A DNA stretch of 13,267 bases from Chloroflexota bacterium (GCA_013695575.1 JACDAF010000138.1:1-13267), one strand, 5' to 3'; positions 1-7,858 are shown, counted from the first letter of the stretch. Translations and numbers: made by a program. Notes: generated from the sequence alone by a model not told the origin.

Positions 1-290
1 GTCGCGCCGTCGCCCTCATCGAACGGGCGGAGGCGGCACTCGGCAACCTTGCGGTCGGTCTCGTGAACGCGCTCAACCCGGCCCTGATCGTGGTCGGCGG
101 GGCGGTCGCGGAGCATCAGCCCGAGCATGTGCTCGGGCCGATGGAGCGTGCGATCGAGGCGCGGGCGTTCCGCGTCCCCGCGGCCTCGGTGCGGGTCGTG
201 CGTGCGGATCTCGGTGCCGACGTGGCTCTGCTCGGCTCGGTCCTTGCGGCACGTGAGCGCGCGGCCGGGCGTGGGGAGTGGTTCCTCTAG
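1..290 (+). CDS. ROK-family sugar kinase (likely glucokinase), C-terminal fragment
   Basis: The reading frame is open from base 3 and stops at 288-290; the N-terminal two thirds lie outside the window. About 95 residues are visible. They match the C-terminal end of ROK kinases: a helix leading into LVNALNPALIVVGGAVAE (the family's NP-x-hydrophobic-GG segment), then a central helix, then VRVVRADLGADVALLGSVLAA, the usual end of the second kinase lobe. The ATP and zinc motifs are upstream and cannot be checked. Family members phosphorylate glucose, other hexoses or N-acetylated sugars, and some ROK proteins are repressors with a DNA-binding domain. The position 70 nt upstream of gap-pgk-eno favours a cytoplasmic glucokinase feeding glycolysis. 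That specificity is inferred from context. Confidence 0.8.
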   Translation, partial: RAVALIERAEAALGNLAVGLVNALNPALIVVGGAVAEHQPEHVLGPMERAIEARAFRVPAASVRVVRADLGADVALLGSVLAARERAAGRGEWFL

Positions 291-307
291 CATGGCCCGT
301 CGGGGCT

Positions 308-338
308 CGTTCGCCGCGGGCACAGCCCGTGGCGAACG
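308..338 (+). promoter_or_regulatory. Strong hairpin between the ROK gene and gap
   Basis: The arms 308-321 and 325-338 are complementary over 14 bp with one G-U pair, closed by a 3-nt loop (ACA). The hairpin fills the gap between the ROK stop (290) and the gap ribosome-binding site (349-353). No U-run follows, so it does not look like a classical intrinsic terminator. It could trim or stabilise mRNA, partly terminate, or act as an operator. Function is not shown by the sequence. Confidence 0.6.
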
Positions 339-360
339 CACGGTGGACGGAGGTGTCGCG

Positions 361-1383
361 ATGACGAAAGTCGCGATCAATGGTTTCGGACGCATCGGTC
401 GGCAGTTCCTCAAGGCGCTCATCGAGCGTCATCCCGAAGTCGAGGTGGTCGCGCTCAACGACCTTGCCGACCCGAAGATGAACGCGCATCTCTTCAAGCA
501 CGACTCGAACTACGGCAAGTACAAGGGCGACGTTTCGGCGACCGCCGACTCGCTCGTCGTCGATGGCCGCCGGATCAGGGTCCTGCAGGAGCGCGATCCG
601 GCGAAGCTTCCCTGGCGCGACCTCGGTGTGGACATCGTCGCCGAGTGCACGGGCTTCTTCAGCGACGCGACGAAGGCTCGAGCGCACATCGACCCGGCGG
701 GTGCGAAGTACGTGATCATCTCGATGCCGGCGAAGAACGAGGACAAGACCATCGTCCTCGGCGTGAACGAGAACGAATTCGATCCCGAGAAGCACCACAT
801 CATCAGCAATGCCTCGTGCACGACGAATGGCCTGGCGCCGGTCGCGAAGGTGCTGAACGACGAGTTCGGGATCGAGAAAGGGTTCCTGACCACCATCCAC
901 TCCAAGACCCTCTCGCAGAAGCTCCTCGACACGGCGGCGGCCGACCCGCGCGACGCGCGGGCGGCGTCGGAGAACATCGTCCCATCGGAGACCGGGGCGG
1001 CCCGGGCCGTCGCCCTCGTCATCCCCGAGCTCAAAGGGAAGTTCACCGGCATGGCCTTCCGCGTACCGACGCCGACCGTATCGGTCGTCGATTTCGTCGT
1101 GAAGCTGAAGCGCGAAGTCACGAAGGATGAGGTGAACGCGTCGTTCAAGCGCGCGGCGAGCGGCACGCTGAAGGGGATCATGGACTACACCGAGGAGCCG
1201 CTCGTCTCGAGCGACCTCAAAGGCGACGAGCACTCCACGATCGTCAGCGGCATCGACACGATCGTGCTCGGTGACATGGTGAAGGTGATCGCCTGGTACG
1301 ACAACGAGTGGGGCTATGCCTGTCGCCTCGCCGACATCACCGCACTTGTGGCGTCGAAGCTGCGCGAGCCCGTCCCAGCCTGA
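361..1383 (+). CDS. gap: Glyceraldehyde-3-phosphate dehydrogenase, phosphorylating
   Basis: The product is 340 residues, the usual length. It oxidises glyceraldehyde 3-phosphate to 1,3-bisphosphoglycerate with NAD+ and phosphate in the cytoplasm. The NAD-binding start INGFGRIGR is at residues 6-14, with the adenosine-ribose ND pair at 33-34. The catalytic SNASCTTNG block puts Cys153 at the active site, and His180 lies in TTIHS. The phosphate-site SETGAARAV and the C-terminal WYDNEWGYA are intact. The ATG is chosen because GGAGG (349-353) precedes it by 7 nt and the protein then begins exactly where the family does; longer in-frame starts overlap the ROK gene. One oddity is that the S-loop, normally H-x-Y-T-x-D-Q, reads HSKTLSQ here. 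It is the first gene of the gap-pgk-eno cluster. Confidence 0.97.
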   Translation: MTKVAINGFGRIGRQFLKALIERHPEVEVVALNDLADPKMNAHLFKHDSNYGKYKGDVSATADSLVVDGRRIRVLQERDPAKLPWRDLGVDIVAECTGFFSDATKARAHIDPAGAKYVIISMPAKNEDKTIVLGVNENEFDPEKHHIISNASCTTNGLAPVAKVLNDEFGIEKGFLTTIHSKTLSQKLLDTAAADPRDARAASENIVPSETGAARAVALVIPELKGKFTGMAFRVPTPTVSVVDFVVKLKREVTKDEVNASFKRAASGTLKGIMDYTEEPLVSSDLKGDEHSTIVSGIDTIVLGDMVKVIAWYDNEWGYACRLADITALVASKLREPVPA

Positions 1384-1387
1384 CGCG

Positions 1388-2533
1388 TTGCGCACCGTCC
1401 TGGACGCCAAGCCCGAGGGCAAGCGCGTCCTCGTGCGCAACGACTTCAATGTGCCCCTCGCCGGCGACCGGATCGAGGACGACACACGGATCCGTGCGGC
1501 GCTGCCGACGATCGAAGCGCTCATCGACCGTGGCGCCCGCTCGGTCGCGCTCTGCTCGCACCTCGGACGGCCCAGGGGTCACGATCCGACGCTGAGCCTT
1601 GCGCCGGTCGCCGCACGGGTCGCCGAGCTGCTCGGGCTGCCGGTGCCGCTGCTGCCCGACTGCGTCGGCGTCGAGATCCCGGACGGCGTCTGCGTGCTCG
1701 AGAACGTGCGCTTTCACGCCGAGGAGGAGCCGAACGATCCGGCCTTCGCCGCCCGCCTCGCCGCGCCCTTCGATCTGTACGTGAACGACGCGTTTGGAGC
1801 CGCGCATCGCGCGCATGCCTCCACGGAGGGCGTAGCGCGCCTGCTGCCCGCGTACGCGGGGCTGCTGCTCGAGAAGGAGGTCCGCATCCTCACCGGACTG
1901 CTGAGCGACCCGGAGCGGCCGTTCCTGGCGATCGTCGGCGGCGCCAAGGTGTCGTCAAAGATCGACGTCGTCCGCTCGCTCATCGCGAAGGCGGACGCGG
2001 TCGCGATCGGCGGCGGCATGGCGAACACCTTCCTCGCCGCGACCGGTCACGAGGTCGGAACGTCCCTCCGCGAGCCGGACAAGGAGGATGACGCGCGCAC
2101 GATCCTTCGCGCCGCGAAAGATCGCGAGATCGACCTGATCCTCCCGAGCGACGTCGTCTGTGCGCCGTCGATCGGCGCAGCCGCAGGCAGCGTGTACGAC
2201 GTCGACCACGTGCCGCCCGATCAGACCATCGTCGACGTCGGACCCCTCACGCTCGAGGAGTACGAGCGGGCCATCCGCACGGCGAAGACGATCCTCTGGA
2301 ACGGCCCCGTCGGCGTCTTCGAATCCGCGGCCTTCGCGGCAGGCACGCGCCGGGTCGCTCAGCTCCTGGCCGCCTCGAGCGCGACGACGGTCGTCGGCGG
2401 TGGCGAGTCCGTGCAGGCCGTCCAGCAGGCGGGACTCGCGAAGCGCATGACGCACGTATCCACCGGTGGCGGGGCCGCTCTCGAGCTTCTGGAGGGAAAG
2501 ACCCTGCCGGGCGTGGCGGCGATCCCGGCGTGA
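1388..2533 (+). CDS. pgk: Phosphoglycerate kinase
   Basis: The 381-residue product transfers phosphate from 1,3-bisphosphoglycerate to ADP. Motifs in order: RNDFNVPL (17-24), SHLGRPRG (57-64), ENVRFH (105-110), NDAFGAAHRAHAST (133-146), VGGAKVSSKIDV (183-194), GGGMANTFL (208-216), WNGPVGVFE (304-312), VVGGGES (335-341) and STGGGAALELLEGK (358-371). The TTG start is chosen because it gives the family N-terminus (RTVLDAKPEGKRVLVR) and lies 4 nt past the gap stop. The only upstream alternative, ATG 1316, would overlap gap by 68 nt and add residues unlike the family. No clear ribosome-binding site is seen, so translation is probably coupled to gap. The GGGD loop that helps place Mg-nucleotide is GGGE here (Glu340). 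Confidence 0.95.
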   Translation: MRTVLDAKPEGKRVLVRNDFNVPLAGDRIEDDTRIRAALPTIEALIDRGARSVALCSHLGRPRGHDPTLSLAPVAARVAELLGLPVPLLPDCVGVEIPDGVCVLENVRFHAEEEPNDPAFAARLAAPFDLYVNDAFGAAHRAHASTEGVARLLPAYAGLLLEKEVRILTGLLSDPERPFLAIVGGAKVSSKIDVVRSLIAKADAVAIGGGMANTFLAATGHEVGTSLREPDKEDDARTILRAAKDREIDLILPSDVVCAPSIGAAAGSVYDVDHVPPDQTIVDVGPLTLEEYERAIRTAKTILWNGPVGVFESAAFAAGTRRVAQLLAASSATTVVGGGESVQAVQQAGLAKRMTHVSTGGGAALELLEGKTLPGVAAIPA

Positions 2534-2560
2534 ACCCGGCGACGAGCGGCCGTGTTGCGA

Positions 2561-2574
2561 GCAGGGGCCCCTGC
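2561..2574. repeat. 14-bp perfect GC-rich palindrome between pgk and eno
   Basis: The sequence GCAGGGGCCCCTGC is fully self-complementary, and partly complementary flanks (GCGA and TCGC, with a one-base bulge) extend the potential stem. It lies 28 nt after the pgk stop. It may be a protein-binding site or part of an mRNA-processing hairpin. No U-run follows. Confidence 0.45.
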
Positions 2575-2627
2575 GTCGCGAACCGGTCCACCAGCCTGGA
2601 GCGTGTCTTTCGGCGCGTGGGCCGGGG

Positions 2628-2644
2628 CCCCGCGGACCGCGGGG
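2628..2644. repeat. GC-rich inverted repeat just upstream of eno
   Basis: CCCCGCGG and CCGCGGGG flank a single A. As RNA this would fold as a roughly 7-bp hairpin 18 nt before the eno GTG, next to its purine-rich ribosome-binding region (2645-2662). It could affect eno translation or mark an intercistronic processing point; this is inference from position only. Confidence 0.4.
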
Positions 2645-2662
2645 CGGGAAGGATCGGGAAGG

Positions 2663-4018
2663 GTGCCTGACACGACGATCGAGCGCATCCGCGCACGGGA
2701 GATCCTCGACTCGCGCGGGGACCCGACCGTCGCGGTGGACGTTTTCCTGGAAGGAGGCGCACGAGGGACCGCGATGGTGCCGTCGGGCGCCTCGACCGGC
2801 GCCCACGAGGCTGTCGAGATACGCGACGGCGACGCGAAGCGCTACCGGGGGCGGGGCGTCCAGATCGCTGTCGGGAACGTCGACGACATCATCGCGCCTG
2901 AGCTGATCGGCGAGGACGTGTCGGATCAATCGGGCATCGACCGCATGCTGCGCGAGCTTGACGGCACGCCCGACAAGTCGAAGCTTGGCGCGAACGCGCT
3001 GCTCGGCGTCTCGCTCGGCTGCGCCCGCGCCGCATCGGCGGCGGTGGGCCTCCCGCTCTATCGCTACCTGGGGGGACCGCTCGCGCGCACGCTGCCGGTG
3101 CCGCAGATGAACGTCCTGAACGGTGGGAAGCACGCGCTCGACTCCGCCGACATGCAGGAGTACATGCTCGTGCCAGTCGGAATGCGATCGTTCCGCGAGG
3201 CGTTGCGCGCGGGGGCGGAGGTCTTCCACGCCCTCGGGGCGCTCCTGCACGATCGTGGCATGAGCACTGGCGTCGGGGACGAGGGCGGCTACGCGCCGTC
3301 GGGCCTGCACGACAACGAGGAGCCGATCCGGCTGATGATCGAGGCGATCGAGAGGGCCGGCTACCGGCCCGGCGAGGACCTGGCCATCGCGCTCGATCCC
3401 GCCGCGACGGAGCTGTACCGACCGGCCGGAGGACCGTTCAAGTCGGACGGGTCCGGGGGGTGGAAGAGCGTCGGCAGCGATGGCGCATACGAGCTCGCGC
3501 GCGAGACGCGAACGTTGACCGCCGACGAGATGATCGACCTCTACGCCGGCTGGCGCGACCGCTATCCCCTCGTGTCGATCGAGGACGGGCTCGCCGAGGA
3601 TGATTGGGCGGGGTGGACGCGGCTCACCGAGCGGCTCGGCGACCGGCTCCAGCTCGTCGGCGACGACCTTTTCGTGACGAACGTGGAGCGCATCCGCACC
3701 GGGGTGGCGGCTGGATGCGCGAACGCGGTGCTCATCAAGCTCAACCAGATCGGCACGCTCTCGGAGACGATCGAGGCCGTCGAGTACGCCCACCGCTCCG
3801 GCTACGCGGCCGTCATCTCACACCGTTCCGGTGAGACCGAGGACACCACGATCGCCGATCTCTGCGTCGCGCTGAACACCGGCCAGATCAAGACGGGGTC
3901 GCTCTCTCGGAGCGAGCGTGTCGCGAAGTACAACCGGCTCATGGAGATCGAGATCGAGCTTGGGGATGCCGCGAGGTTTCCGGGCAGGGACGCCTTCCCG
4001 CGCTCCGCGGGGGGGTAG
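2663..4018 (+). CDS. eno: Enolase (phosphopyruvate hydratase)
   Basis: The 451-residue product dehydrates 2-phosphoglycerate to phosphoenolpyruvate. It starts DTTIERIRAREILDSRGDPT like the family. Substrate-loop SGASTGAHEA is at 41-50. The acid/base and Mg2+ residues are present: Glu166 (MQEYM), Glu207 (GDEGGYAP), Asp245 (ALDPAATELY), Glu307 (SIEDGLAEDDW), Asp334 (GDDLF), Lys359 (LIKLNQIGT) and Lys410 (GQIKTGSLSRSERVAKYN), with SHRSGETEDTTIADL at 386-400. The GTG start is chosen because a purine-rich stretch (GGGAAGGATCGGGAAG) precedes it and upstream residues are not enolase-like. The length exceeds the usual 420-435 because of extra residues around 253-286 (rich in Gly, Ser, Lys) between the Asp245 and Glu307 strands. 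It is the third gene of the glycolytic cluster, 129 nt after pgk, with 4 nt between its stop and the convergent rpsT stop. Confidence 0.96.
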   Translation: MPDTTIERIRAREILDSRGDPTVAVDVFLEGGARGTAMVPSGASTGAHEAVEIRDGDAKRYRGRGVQIAVGNVDDIIAPELIGEDVSDQSGIDRMLRELDGTPDKSKLGANALLGVSLGCARAASAAVGLPLYRYLGGPLARTLPVPQMNVLNGGKHALDSADMQEYMLVPVGMRSFREALRAGAEVFHALGALLHDRGMSTGVGDEGGYAPSGLHDNEEPIRLMIEAIERAGYRPGEDLAIALDPAATELYRPAGGPFKSDGSGGWKSVGSDGAYELARETRTLTADEMIDLYAGWRDRYPLVSIEDGLAEDDWAGWTRLTERLGDRLQLVGDDLFVTNVERIRTGVAAGCANAVLIKLNQIGTLSETIEAVEYAHRSGYAAVISHRSGETEDTTIADLCVALNTGQIKTGSLSRSERVAKYNRLMEIEIELGDAARFPGRDAFPRSAGG

Positions 4019-4022
4019 GCGG

Positions 4023-4313
4023 CTAGGGAGTGCTCTCGGCCGCCGTGCCGCCGGCCCTGGCCGCGGCTCGTGCGATGCGAGCCTTGCGCCGGGACGCCGC
4101 GTTCTTGTGGATGGCGCCCCGCTTGGCGGCGCGGTCCAGTGCGCTCTGCGCCGCCTTCACGGCGTCGCCGGTGTCTTCGCCGCTCGCGATCGCTTGCCGG
4201 GCGGTGCGCACCGAGGTCCTGGCAGCGGAGCGGCCGGCTTGCTTGGTGGCGGTGCGGCGGACCGTCTGGCGGATCCGCTTCAGGGCCGAGCGCTTGCGAT
4301 TCTTCGTGGCCAC
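4023..4313 (-). CDS. rpsT: 30S ribosomal protein S20 (bS20)
   Basis: The 96-residue, Lys/Arg/Ala-rich protein binds 16S rRNA during small-subunit assembly. It has the S20 pattern: a basic N-terminus (ATKNRKRSALKRIRQTVRR), a long alanine-rich helical body, and KAAQSALDRAAKRGAIHKNAASRRKARIA split across residues about 53-81, which includes the family's IHKNAASRRKSR-type signature. The start is GTG. No ribosome-binding site is visible before it. A TAGACT -10-like hexamer lies 6 nt upstream, so the mRNA may be leaderless. The gene stands alone on the minus strand, convergent with eno (4 nt apart) and divergent from murJ (147 nt). Confidence 0.95.
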   Translation of the reverse strand: MATKNRKRSALKRIRQTVRRTATKQAGRSAARTSVRTARQAIASGEDTGDAVKAAQSALDRAAKRGAIHKNAASRRKARIARAAARAGGTAAESTP

Positions 4314-4319
4314 GGGATG

Positions 4320-4325
4320 AGTCTA
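4320..4325 (-). promoter_or_regulatory. Possible -10 element for a leaderless rpsT transcript
   Basis: On the minus strand TAGACT fits TA-N3-T and is spaced 6 nt from the GTG start, which would put the transcription start at the start codon. No good -35 is seen; GGACGC lies about 17 nt upstream. This is based on spacing and on the absence of a Shine-Dalgarno sequence. Confidence 0.35.
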
Positions 4326-4460
4326 GGGCAGGAGCGACGATCGCGTCCGCCTCGAGAAGGCGACGACGACCAGCCCTGAGCGCGTCTTACGCCGGAAGCG
4401 TGCGATCGAGCAAGGCGAGCGGAGTCGGTCGCCGCGCGCTCTGCGCATACTGCCTCGCTG

Positions 4461-6044
4461 ATGCAGATGTCGATCGCGCGGGCCTCGCTCATCATGATCG
4501 TGACGCTCGTCGCCAGCAGGTTCCTTGGCTGGCTGCGAATGTCGGTCATCGGCGCGCAGTTCGGCGCCGATCTCCGAGAGCTCGATGCGTTCTGGGCGGC
4601 TTTCCGCATCCCCAACACGCTGTTCGAGCTGCTGGTCGCAGGTGCGCTCGCGTCCGCGTTCATCCCCGTGTTCGCCGGCTATCTCGCCAAGGACAGCGAG
4701 CAGGAGGCGTGGCGGGTCGCCTCGAGCTTCCTGAATGCGCTGCTCATCGCGCTCATCGTGTTCTCCGGCCTGATGTGGCTGCTCGCACCCGTCCTCGTGC
4801 CGCTCATGGTGGGAGAAGGCTTCACGGTGGCGCAGCAGCGACTGATGACCGATCTCACCCGCATCATGCTGCTGAGCCCCATCTTCATGGGCCTGTCGGC
4901 GCTGTTCACCGGGATCCTGCAGTCGTACCGGCAGTTCCTCTCGGGCGCCACGGCACCGCTCGTCTACAACGCCGTGATCATCCTGTTCGCGCTCTTCGCG
5001 TCGCCGTTCCTCGGCGTGTACGCGCTGGCCTGGGGCGTCGTCGCCGGTGCGCTCATGATGTGGCTCGTCCAGATTCCGGAGCTCACCTTCCGGCGCACGA
5101 AGTACACGCTCGCCTTCGACATCGCGCACCCGGGGGTTCGCGAGATCGTCCGCCTCGCGATCCCGCGCAGCCTCGCGCTCCTGGCCGTCCAGGTGGTGCT
5201 CGTGGTGGACACCGTGCTCGCCTCACGCATGCCACCGGGTTCGCTGAACGCGCTGACATTCGCCTTCCAGCTGCTGTTGCTGCCGCTCGGTGTCTTCTCG
5301 ATCGCGATCTCGGCCGCGATATTTCCAACGCTCTCGCGCTACGCCTCGCTCGGCCAGGCGTTCCGCATGCGCCAGGCGCTCCAGCAGGGCATCCGGTGGA
5401 TCCTGTTCCTCACTGTCCCGACCGCCATCGTCATGGTCGTGCTTCGCCGGCCGATCGTGCATCTGCTCTTCCAGTACGGCGAGCTCGGCCCGGACCAGCG
5501 CGAGGCGATCGCCGCCGCCTTCCTCATGTACTCCCTTGGGCTCGTCGGGCACGCGCTCGTACAGATCATCTCTCGCGCGTACTACGCGATGAAGGACACG
5601 CAGACCCCTCTCGCGCTGACGCTCGTATCGATCGGCGTGAACGTCGTCCTTGCGGTCATGCTCGCACCCGAGCTCGGCATCAACGGCCTCGCGCTCGCGA
5701 ATGCCATCGCCACGCTGGCCGAGGCGTTCCTGCTCTTTGCCCTGCTCGCGGATCGCGCACGCCTGCGGCTCGTCGGGATCGGCGTCTCGACGCTGAAGGT
5801 GCTGGCCGCCAGCCTCGCCATGGGCATAGCGATGTTCCTCTTCATCCGCGCGACCAACGTGACCGTGGACCTCGAGCAGACGAAGCTCGGTCTGCTCCTC
5901 CAGACCCTGGTCGCGATGGGTGTGGGCGGCCTCGTGTACCTCGCCGCGAGCCGGATCCTCGGCATCACCGAGCTGAGTGAGATCGTCGCCGTCGTCCGCG
6001 CGCGCCTCGCGCGACGAGGGGCGCCTCCCGGCCCTTCGCTCTAG
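4461..6044 (+). CDS. murJ: Lipid II flippase MurJ (MviN family)
   Basis: The 527-residue polytopic membrane protein has about 14 predicted hydrophobic segments. It moves lipid-linked peptidoglycan precursor to the outer face of the cytoplasmic membrane. The N-terminal family block is clear: VASRFLGWLR (18-26), LDAFWAAFRIPN (41-52), FELLVAGALASAFIPVF (55-71). Arg20, Arg26 and Asp42 correspond to E. coli Arg18, Arg24 and Asp39. The later PLGVFSIAISAAIFPTLSRY block (275-294) and YYAMKDTQTPL further on are also typical. The counterparts of E. coli Arg52 and Arg270 are not conserved (Phe55/Glu56 and Gln270). The ATG at 4461 is preferred over the Met at residue 3; neither has a clear Shine-Dalgarno. 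CATACT at 4446-4451 could be a -10. It is the first gene of a four-gene operon, and its stop overlaps the lepA start by 1 nt (TAGTG). Confidence 0.94.
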   Translation: MQMSIARASLIMIVTLVASRFLGWLRMSVIGAQFGADLRELDAFWAAFRIPNTLFELLVAGALASAFIPVFAGYLAKDSEQEAWRVASSFLNALLIALIVFSGLMWLLAPVLVPLMVGEGFTVAQQRLMTDLTRIMLLSPIFMGLSALFTGILQSYRQFLSGATAPLVYNAVIILFALFASPFLGVYALAWGVVAGALMMWLVQIPELTFRRTKYTLAFDIAHPGVREIVRLAIPRSLALLAVQVVLVVDTVLASRMPPGSLNALTFAFQLLLLPLGVFSIAISAAIFPTLSRYASLGQAFRMRQALQQGIRWILFLTVPTAIVMVVLRRPIVHLLFQYGELGPDQREAIAAAFLMYSLGLVGHALVQIISRAYYAMKDTQTPLALTLVSIGVNVVLAVMLAPELGINGLALANAIATLAEAFLLFALLADRARLRLVGIGVSTLKVLAASLAMGIAMFLFIRATNVTVDLEQTKLGLLLQTLVAMGVGGLVYLAASRILGITELSEIVAVVRARLARRGAPPGPSL

Positions 6045-7858
6045 TGGCACAGACGCGGTCTCGCATCCGCAACTTCTGCGTGATCGCGCACGTCGATCAC
6101 GGGAAGACCACGCTCTCCGATCGCCTGCTCGAGCTCACGGGCACGGTGAGCGAGCGCGAGATGCGCGATCAGATGCTCGACTCGATGGATCTCGAGCGGG
6201 AGAAGGGCATCACGATCAAGGCGCGCGCCGTCCAGATGCGCTGGCGCGGACGCGACGGCCTTGAGTACGAGATGAACCTCATCGACACGCCCGGGCACGT
6301 CGACTTCAACTACGAGGTGAGCCGATCGCTCGCCGCGTGCGAGGGCGCGCTCCTCCTGGTCGATGCGTCCCAGGGCATCGAGGCTCAGACGCTTGCGAAC
6401 GCCTACCTCGCCGTTGAGCAGGGGCTCGAGGTGATCCCGGTCATCAACAAGATCGACCTGCCGGCGATCGACCTCGACGTCGTCCGCGGGGACCTGCGCG
6501 CGACGCTCGGCTTCAGGGATGACGAGATCCTGCTCGCGTCCGGCAAGTCAGGCCAGGGCGTCGCGGATCTCCTGCACGCCGTCGTCGAGCGGGTCCCGCC
6601 ACCCGTCGGCGATCCCGCGGCACCCCTGCGCGCGCTCATCTTCGACTCGCACTACGACGCGTACAAGGGGGTGGTCGCGCACGTGCGTGTCGTCGACGGG
6701 CGGCTCGACGAGCGGGAGCGCATCCTCCTCTTGGCAACGGACAAGCAGAGCGAGCTCCTCGAGCTCGGCGTCTTTGCGCCCGACGCCCGCGCGACGACTG
6801 CGCTCGAATGCGGCGAGGTCGGGTACGTGGCGACCGGCCTCAAGGCCGTGGCCGATTGCCGCGTGGGCGACACGCTCACGCTCGCATCGCGCCCCGCGCG
6901 CGCGGCGCTCGCCGGGTACCGCCCGGCGAAGCCGATGGTCTTCGCCGGCTTCTATCCCTCGAACGCCGAGGACTACACGACCCTGCGGGAGGCGCTGGAG
7001 AAGCTGCGCTTGAACGACGCAGCGCTCGTGTACGAGCCGGAGACCTCGCAGGCGCTCGGATTCGGGTTCCGCGCCGGGTTCCTCGGTCTCCTGCACCTCG
7101 AGATCGTGCAGGAGCGCCTCGAGCGCGAGTACGACGTGGATCTCATCGCGACGTCGCCGTCGGTCGAGTACCAGATCCGCACGCACCGCGGCGACGTGGT
7201 CACGATCGACAACCCGGCGCTGCTGCCCGACCTGAGCCTTGTCGACGAGATCCGCGAGCCATGGGTCCGCGCGACGATCATCGTGCCGACCACGCACGTC
7301 GGCCCGATCATGGATCTCTCGCAGGGCAAGCGCGGCACTCTCACGGACATGTCCTATGTCGATCCGCTGCGCGCGATGCTGCGCTACGACATGCCGCTCA
7401 GCGAGGTCATCGTCGACTTCTATGACGAGCTGAAGAGCCGCTCGCGCGGCTACGCCTCGCTCGACTATGAGTTCGCGGAATATCGCGCCGCCGACCTCGT
7501 ACGGCTCGACGTGCTCGTGGCCGGGATGATCGTCGACGCGCTCTCGATCATCACGCATCGCGAGAAGGCCGCCCACGTGGGCCGCGCGCTCACCTCGAAG
7601 CTTCGTGAGCTCATCCCGAAGCAGATGTTCGACGTCGCGATCCAGGCCGCGATCGGCAACAAGGTCCTGGCGCGTGAGACGGTGAAAGCCAAGCGCAAGG
7701 ACGTCATCGCGAAGTGTTACGGGGGCGACATCACCCGCAAGAAGAAGCTCCTCGAGAAGCAGAAGGAGGGGAAGAAGCGGATGAAGATGGTCGGTCAGGT
7801 GATGATCCCGCAGGACGCCTTCCTCGCCGTGCTTCGGCTGAAGGACGACTCACCGTGA
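6044..7858 (+). CDS. lepA: Elongation factor 4 (LepA), ribosomal back-translocase GTPase
   Basis: The 604-residue cytoplasmic GTPase acts on the ribosome in translation or subunit biogenesis. G-motifs: AHVDHGKT (15-22), REKGITIKA (52-60), DTPGHVDF (81-88), NKID (135-138), and a G5 that reads ASGKSG instead of the usual SAK-type sequence. EF-G-like domains II, III and V follow. The LepA-specific C-terminal domain is intact, including the Lys-rich CYGGDITRKKKLLEKQKEGK segment and IPQDAFLAVL near the end. The start GTG shares its first base with the murJ stop, which implies translational coupling. The stop overlaps the next gene (GTGA). The length matches the family. Confidence 0.97.
   Translation: MAQTRSRIRNFCVIAHVDHGKTTLSDRLLELTGTVSEREMRDQMLDSMDLEREKGITIKARAVQMRWRGRDGLEYEMNLIDTPGHVDFNYEVSRSLAACEGALLLVDASQGIEAQTLANAYLAVEQGLEVIPVINKIDLPAIDLDVVRGDLRATLGFRDDEILLASGKSGQGVADLLHAVVERVPPPVGDPAAPLRALIFDSHYDAYKGVVAHVRVVDGRLDERERILLLATDKQSELLELGVFAPDARATTALECGEVGYVATGLKAVADCRVGDTLTLASRPARAALAGYRPAKPMVFAGFYPSNAEDYTTLREALEKLRLNDAALVYEPETSQALGFGFRAGFLGLLHLEIVQERLEREYDVDLIATSPSVEYQIRTHRGDVVTIDNPALLPDLSLVDEIREPWVRATIIVPTTHVGPIMDLSQGKRGTLTDMSYVDPLRAMLRYDMPLSEVIVDFYDELKSRSRGYASLDYEFAEYRAADLVRLDVLVAGMIVDALSIITHREKAAHVGRALTSKLRELIPKQMFDVAIQAAIGNKVLARETVKAKRKDVIAKCYGGDITRKKKLLEKQKEGKKRMKMVGQVMIPQDAFLAVLRLKDDSP

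Noticed and set aside
1316..1387. Upstream ATG start for pgk
   Set aside because: It would add 24 residues unlike any PGK and overlap gap by 68 nt; the TTG at 1388 gives the family N-terminus.
73..1524. Long minus-strand open frame (483 codons) antisense to gap
   Set aside because: It is a GC-rich shadow of gap/pgk with low-complexity Arg/His/Asp/Val composition and no recognisable motif.
1955..3793. Long minus-strand open frame (612 codons) antisense to pgk/eno
   Set aside because: It is opposite two clear enzymes; the composition is typical of a shadow frame.
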